Assembly (NCBI GenBank): GCA_015233625.1
Contig: JADFXK010000007.1
Span: 1 to 32,267 of the forward strand
Length of the DNA: 32,267 bases
Origin: Deltaproteobacteria bacterium
GTDB lineage: Bacteria > Desulfobacterota > JADFXK01
Direction: 5' to 3'
Each line of letters starts with the position of its first letter. Position 1 is the first letter of the stretch. Made by a program: the position numbers and the translations under genes. Below the pieces are notes generated by a model. That model searched no databases and was not told where the DNA came from. It worked only from the letters and a program-made list of their open reading frames with translations. Of this stretch, positions 31,603 through 32,267 are shown one piece after another.

Positions 31603-31618
31603 TGGCACAATTATTGCT
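31603..31618 (+). promoter_or_regulatory. Sigma-54 promoter of the response regulator gene
   Basis: TGGCACAATTATTGCT matches the consensus TGGCAC-N5-TTGCW at every informative position, with GG and GC 10 nt apart. It lies about 135 nt upstream of the start codon. A TTGACA at 31590-31595 overlaps but has no convincing -10 partner. Confidence 0.75.
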
Positions 31619-31751
31619 TTGGTAACTACAGGACACCAATCGGGTCAGAGTGACATCTGCGTCTGGCAATGGTCTAGGCCAATGATTTAAGGGTAGACGG
31701 GAGAGGCAACACGATCACGGGTTGATCTTTTTCATCCAGAGGGGAGACAGC

Positions 31752-32135
31752 ATGATGAGGATTATGGTCATCGACGACGAGCTAATGATCCGCGAAGTTT
31801 TGTTTGAATATTTTACCGAGTTGGGACACCATGTGGTGACTGCGGACGACGGAGGCCAGGCTCTCTCCCTGTACGGGCAGCTCCACGCGGAGGGCGAGAC
31901 GATTGATCTAGTCATGACGGACAAAAACATGCCGGAACTCGATGGGATAAGTTTTATGCGGCAGATTCGGGACGAACATCACTACCACGGGCCGGCCATT
32001 TTGATGACCGCGGATGGGAATGAAGAGGATAAAAGAAATTTTTTATGTCTGGGAAGCAAAATGGTATATCTGGAAAAGCCTTTTTCGCTCTCCCGATTAA
32101 GTGGGCTGCTGGATGAAGTCTCCCCGACAAATTGA
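31752..32135 (+). CDS. Single-domain response regulator (CheY-like receiver)
   Basis: The 127-residue protein is one receiver domain with no output domain. The acidic pair D8/D9 (VIDDE), the phosphoacceptor D57 (MTDKNMPELDG), T86 (MTADG) and K109 (EKPF) are all in place, so phosphorylation by a histidine kinase should be possible. It would act by protein contact in a phosphorelay, chemotaxis or output-switching role. No kinase gene is adjacent within the window. GGGGAG lies 5 nt ahead of ATG 31752; the longer frame from 31722 is unlikely, and ATG 31755 is also possible. The sigma-54 promoter and AT palindromes upstream suggest expression under an enhancer-binding activator. Confidence 0.92.
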   Translation: MMRIMVIDDELMIREVLFEYFTELGHHVVTADDGGQALSLYGQLHAEGETIDLVMTDKNMPELDGISFMRQIRDEHHYHGPAILMTADGNEEDKRNFLCLGSKMVYLEKPFSLSRLSGLLDEVSPTN

Positions 32136-32216
32136 TCAGCTTGATCGACTCAGCCGCGGGGCGACCGGGTCGGGAGGTTCAAATCCGGTTTAATTCGTCC
32201 GGCATGACATATCAAT

Positions 32217-32259
32217 CTTTTTAATCCACAGATTGCGCTGATTTGCGCAGATTAAAAAA
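32217..32259. repeat. Nested hairpin element with 10-11-bp periodic repeats
   Basis: TTTTTAATC (32218-32226) pairs with GATTAAAAA (32250-32258), and TGCGC-TGATTT-GCGCA (32234-32249) forms an inner hairpin. Words of the form AGATT-x-GCGC repeat about every 10-11 bp. It lies 82 nt past the response regulator stop. With A/T runs at both ends it could be a bidirectional terminator or a dispersed intergenic repeat. Confidence 0.5.
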
Positions 32260-32267
32260 GACAAATG

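Noticed and set aside
31590-31618. Sigma-70 promoter with TTGACA ahead of the response regulator
   Set aside because: No -10 hexamer lies at the right distance, while the overlapping sigma-54 element is a near-perfect match.

Overview
The window is a contiguous piece of a moderate-GC bacterial chromosome. Strong AGGAGG-type ribosome binding sites, a multi-cluster NapG/NapH-like polyferredoxin beside a Tat-exported DUF362 protein, a short-loop bd oxidase, MoxR/CoxE-like proteins and stand-alone UspA and GAF proteins suggest an anaerobic or microaerotolerant Desulfobacterota (deltaproteobacterial) relative. That placement is inferred from gene content, not from a marker gene. No rRNA, tRNA, CRISPR array, phage gene or transposase is visible.

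Layout. 1-692: 3' end of a SulP anion transporter. 917-1858: exported M14 carboxypeptidase/amidase. 2109-8329: a plus-strand surface-polysaccharide block with two GT4 glycosyltransferases, a mannose-1-phosphate guanylyltransferase, a B12-binding-type radical SAM enzyme and an unrecognised protein that resembles a degenerate kinase fold. 8452-10772: two RNA-modification genes on opposite strands, a RluA-family pseudouridine synthase and an RsmG-TrmH fusion. 10842-11834: an inner-membrane protein with a LysM-like segment. 12169-14121: a DinG/XPD-type helicase. 14285-18000 (minus): GAF protein, UspA protein, a possible 57-codon ORF, a CoxE-like VWA protein and a MoxR ATPase broken by a single-base frameshift. 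18685-21300: a secreted beta-helix (NosD-like) protein and a VanZ-like membrane protein, followed by a decayed partial copy of their junction. 21770-23470: an exported aspartate 4-decarboxylase-like PLP protein lacking a conserved active-site Tyr. 23865-25328: DEAD-box RNA helicase. 25451-28126: DUF362 protein and NapH-NapG-like fusion. 28236-30593 (minus): cydB and cydA. 30820-31212 (minus): Rrf2 regulator with IscR-like cysteines. 31752-32135: single-domain response regulator behind a very good sigma-54 promoter.

How the parts may work together. The GT4/ManC genes would make and use GDP-mannose for an exopolysaccharide. The radical SAM and kinase-like genes are consecutive and may act as a pair on an unknown substrate. 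The DUF362 and polyferredoxin genes abut (TAA then ATG) and look like one quinol-linked electron-transfer module; the convergent bd oxidase operon and its Fe-S-type regulator would deal with oxygen at the same quinone pool. Two near-identical sigma-54 elements, at 18246 and 31604, link the beta-helix/VanZ locus and the response regulator as possible members of one regulon.

The most unusual items are the exported AspD-like protein, the RsmG-TrmH fusion, the NapH-NapG-like fusion with DUF362, the radical SAM/kinase-like pair, the paired sigma-54 sites, the MoxR frameshift and the rearranged NosD/VanZ duplication. I do not see a clearly new defence or mobile system.
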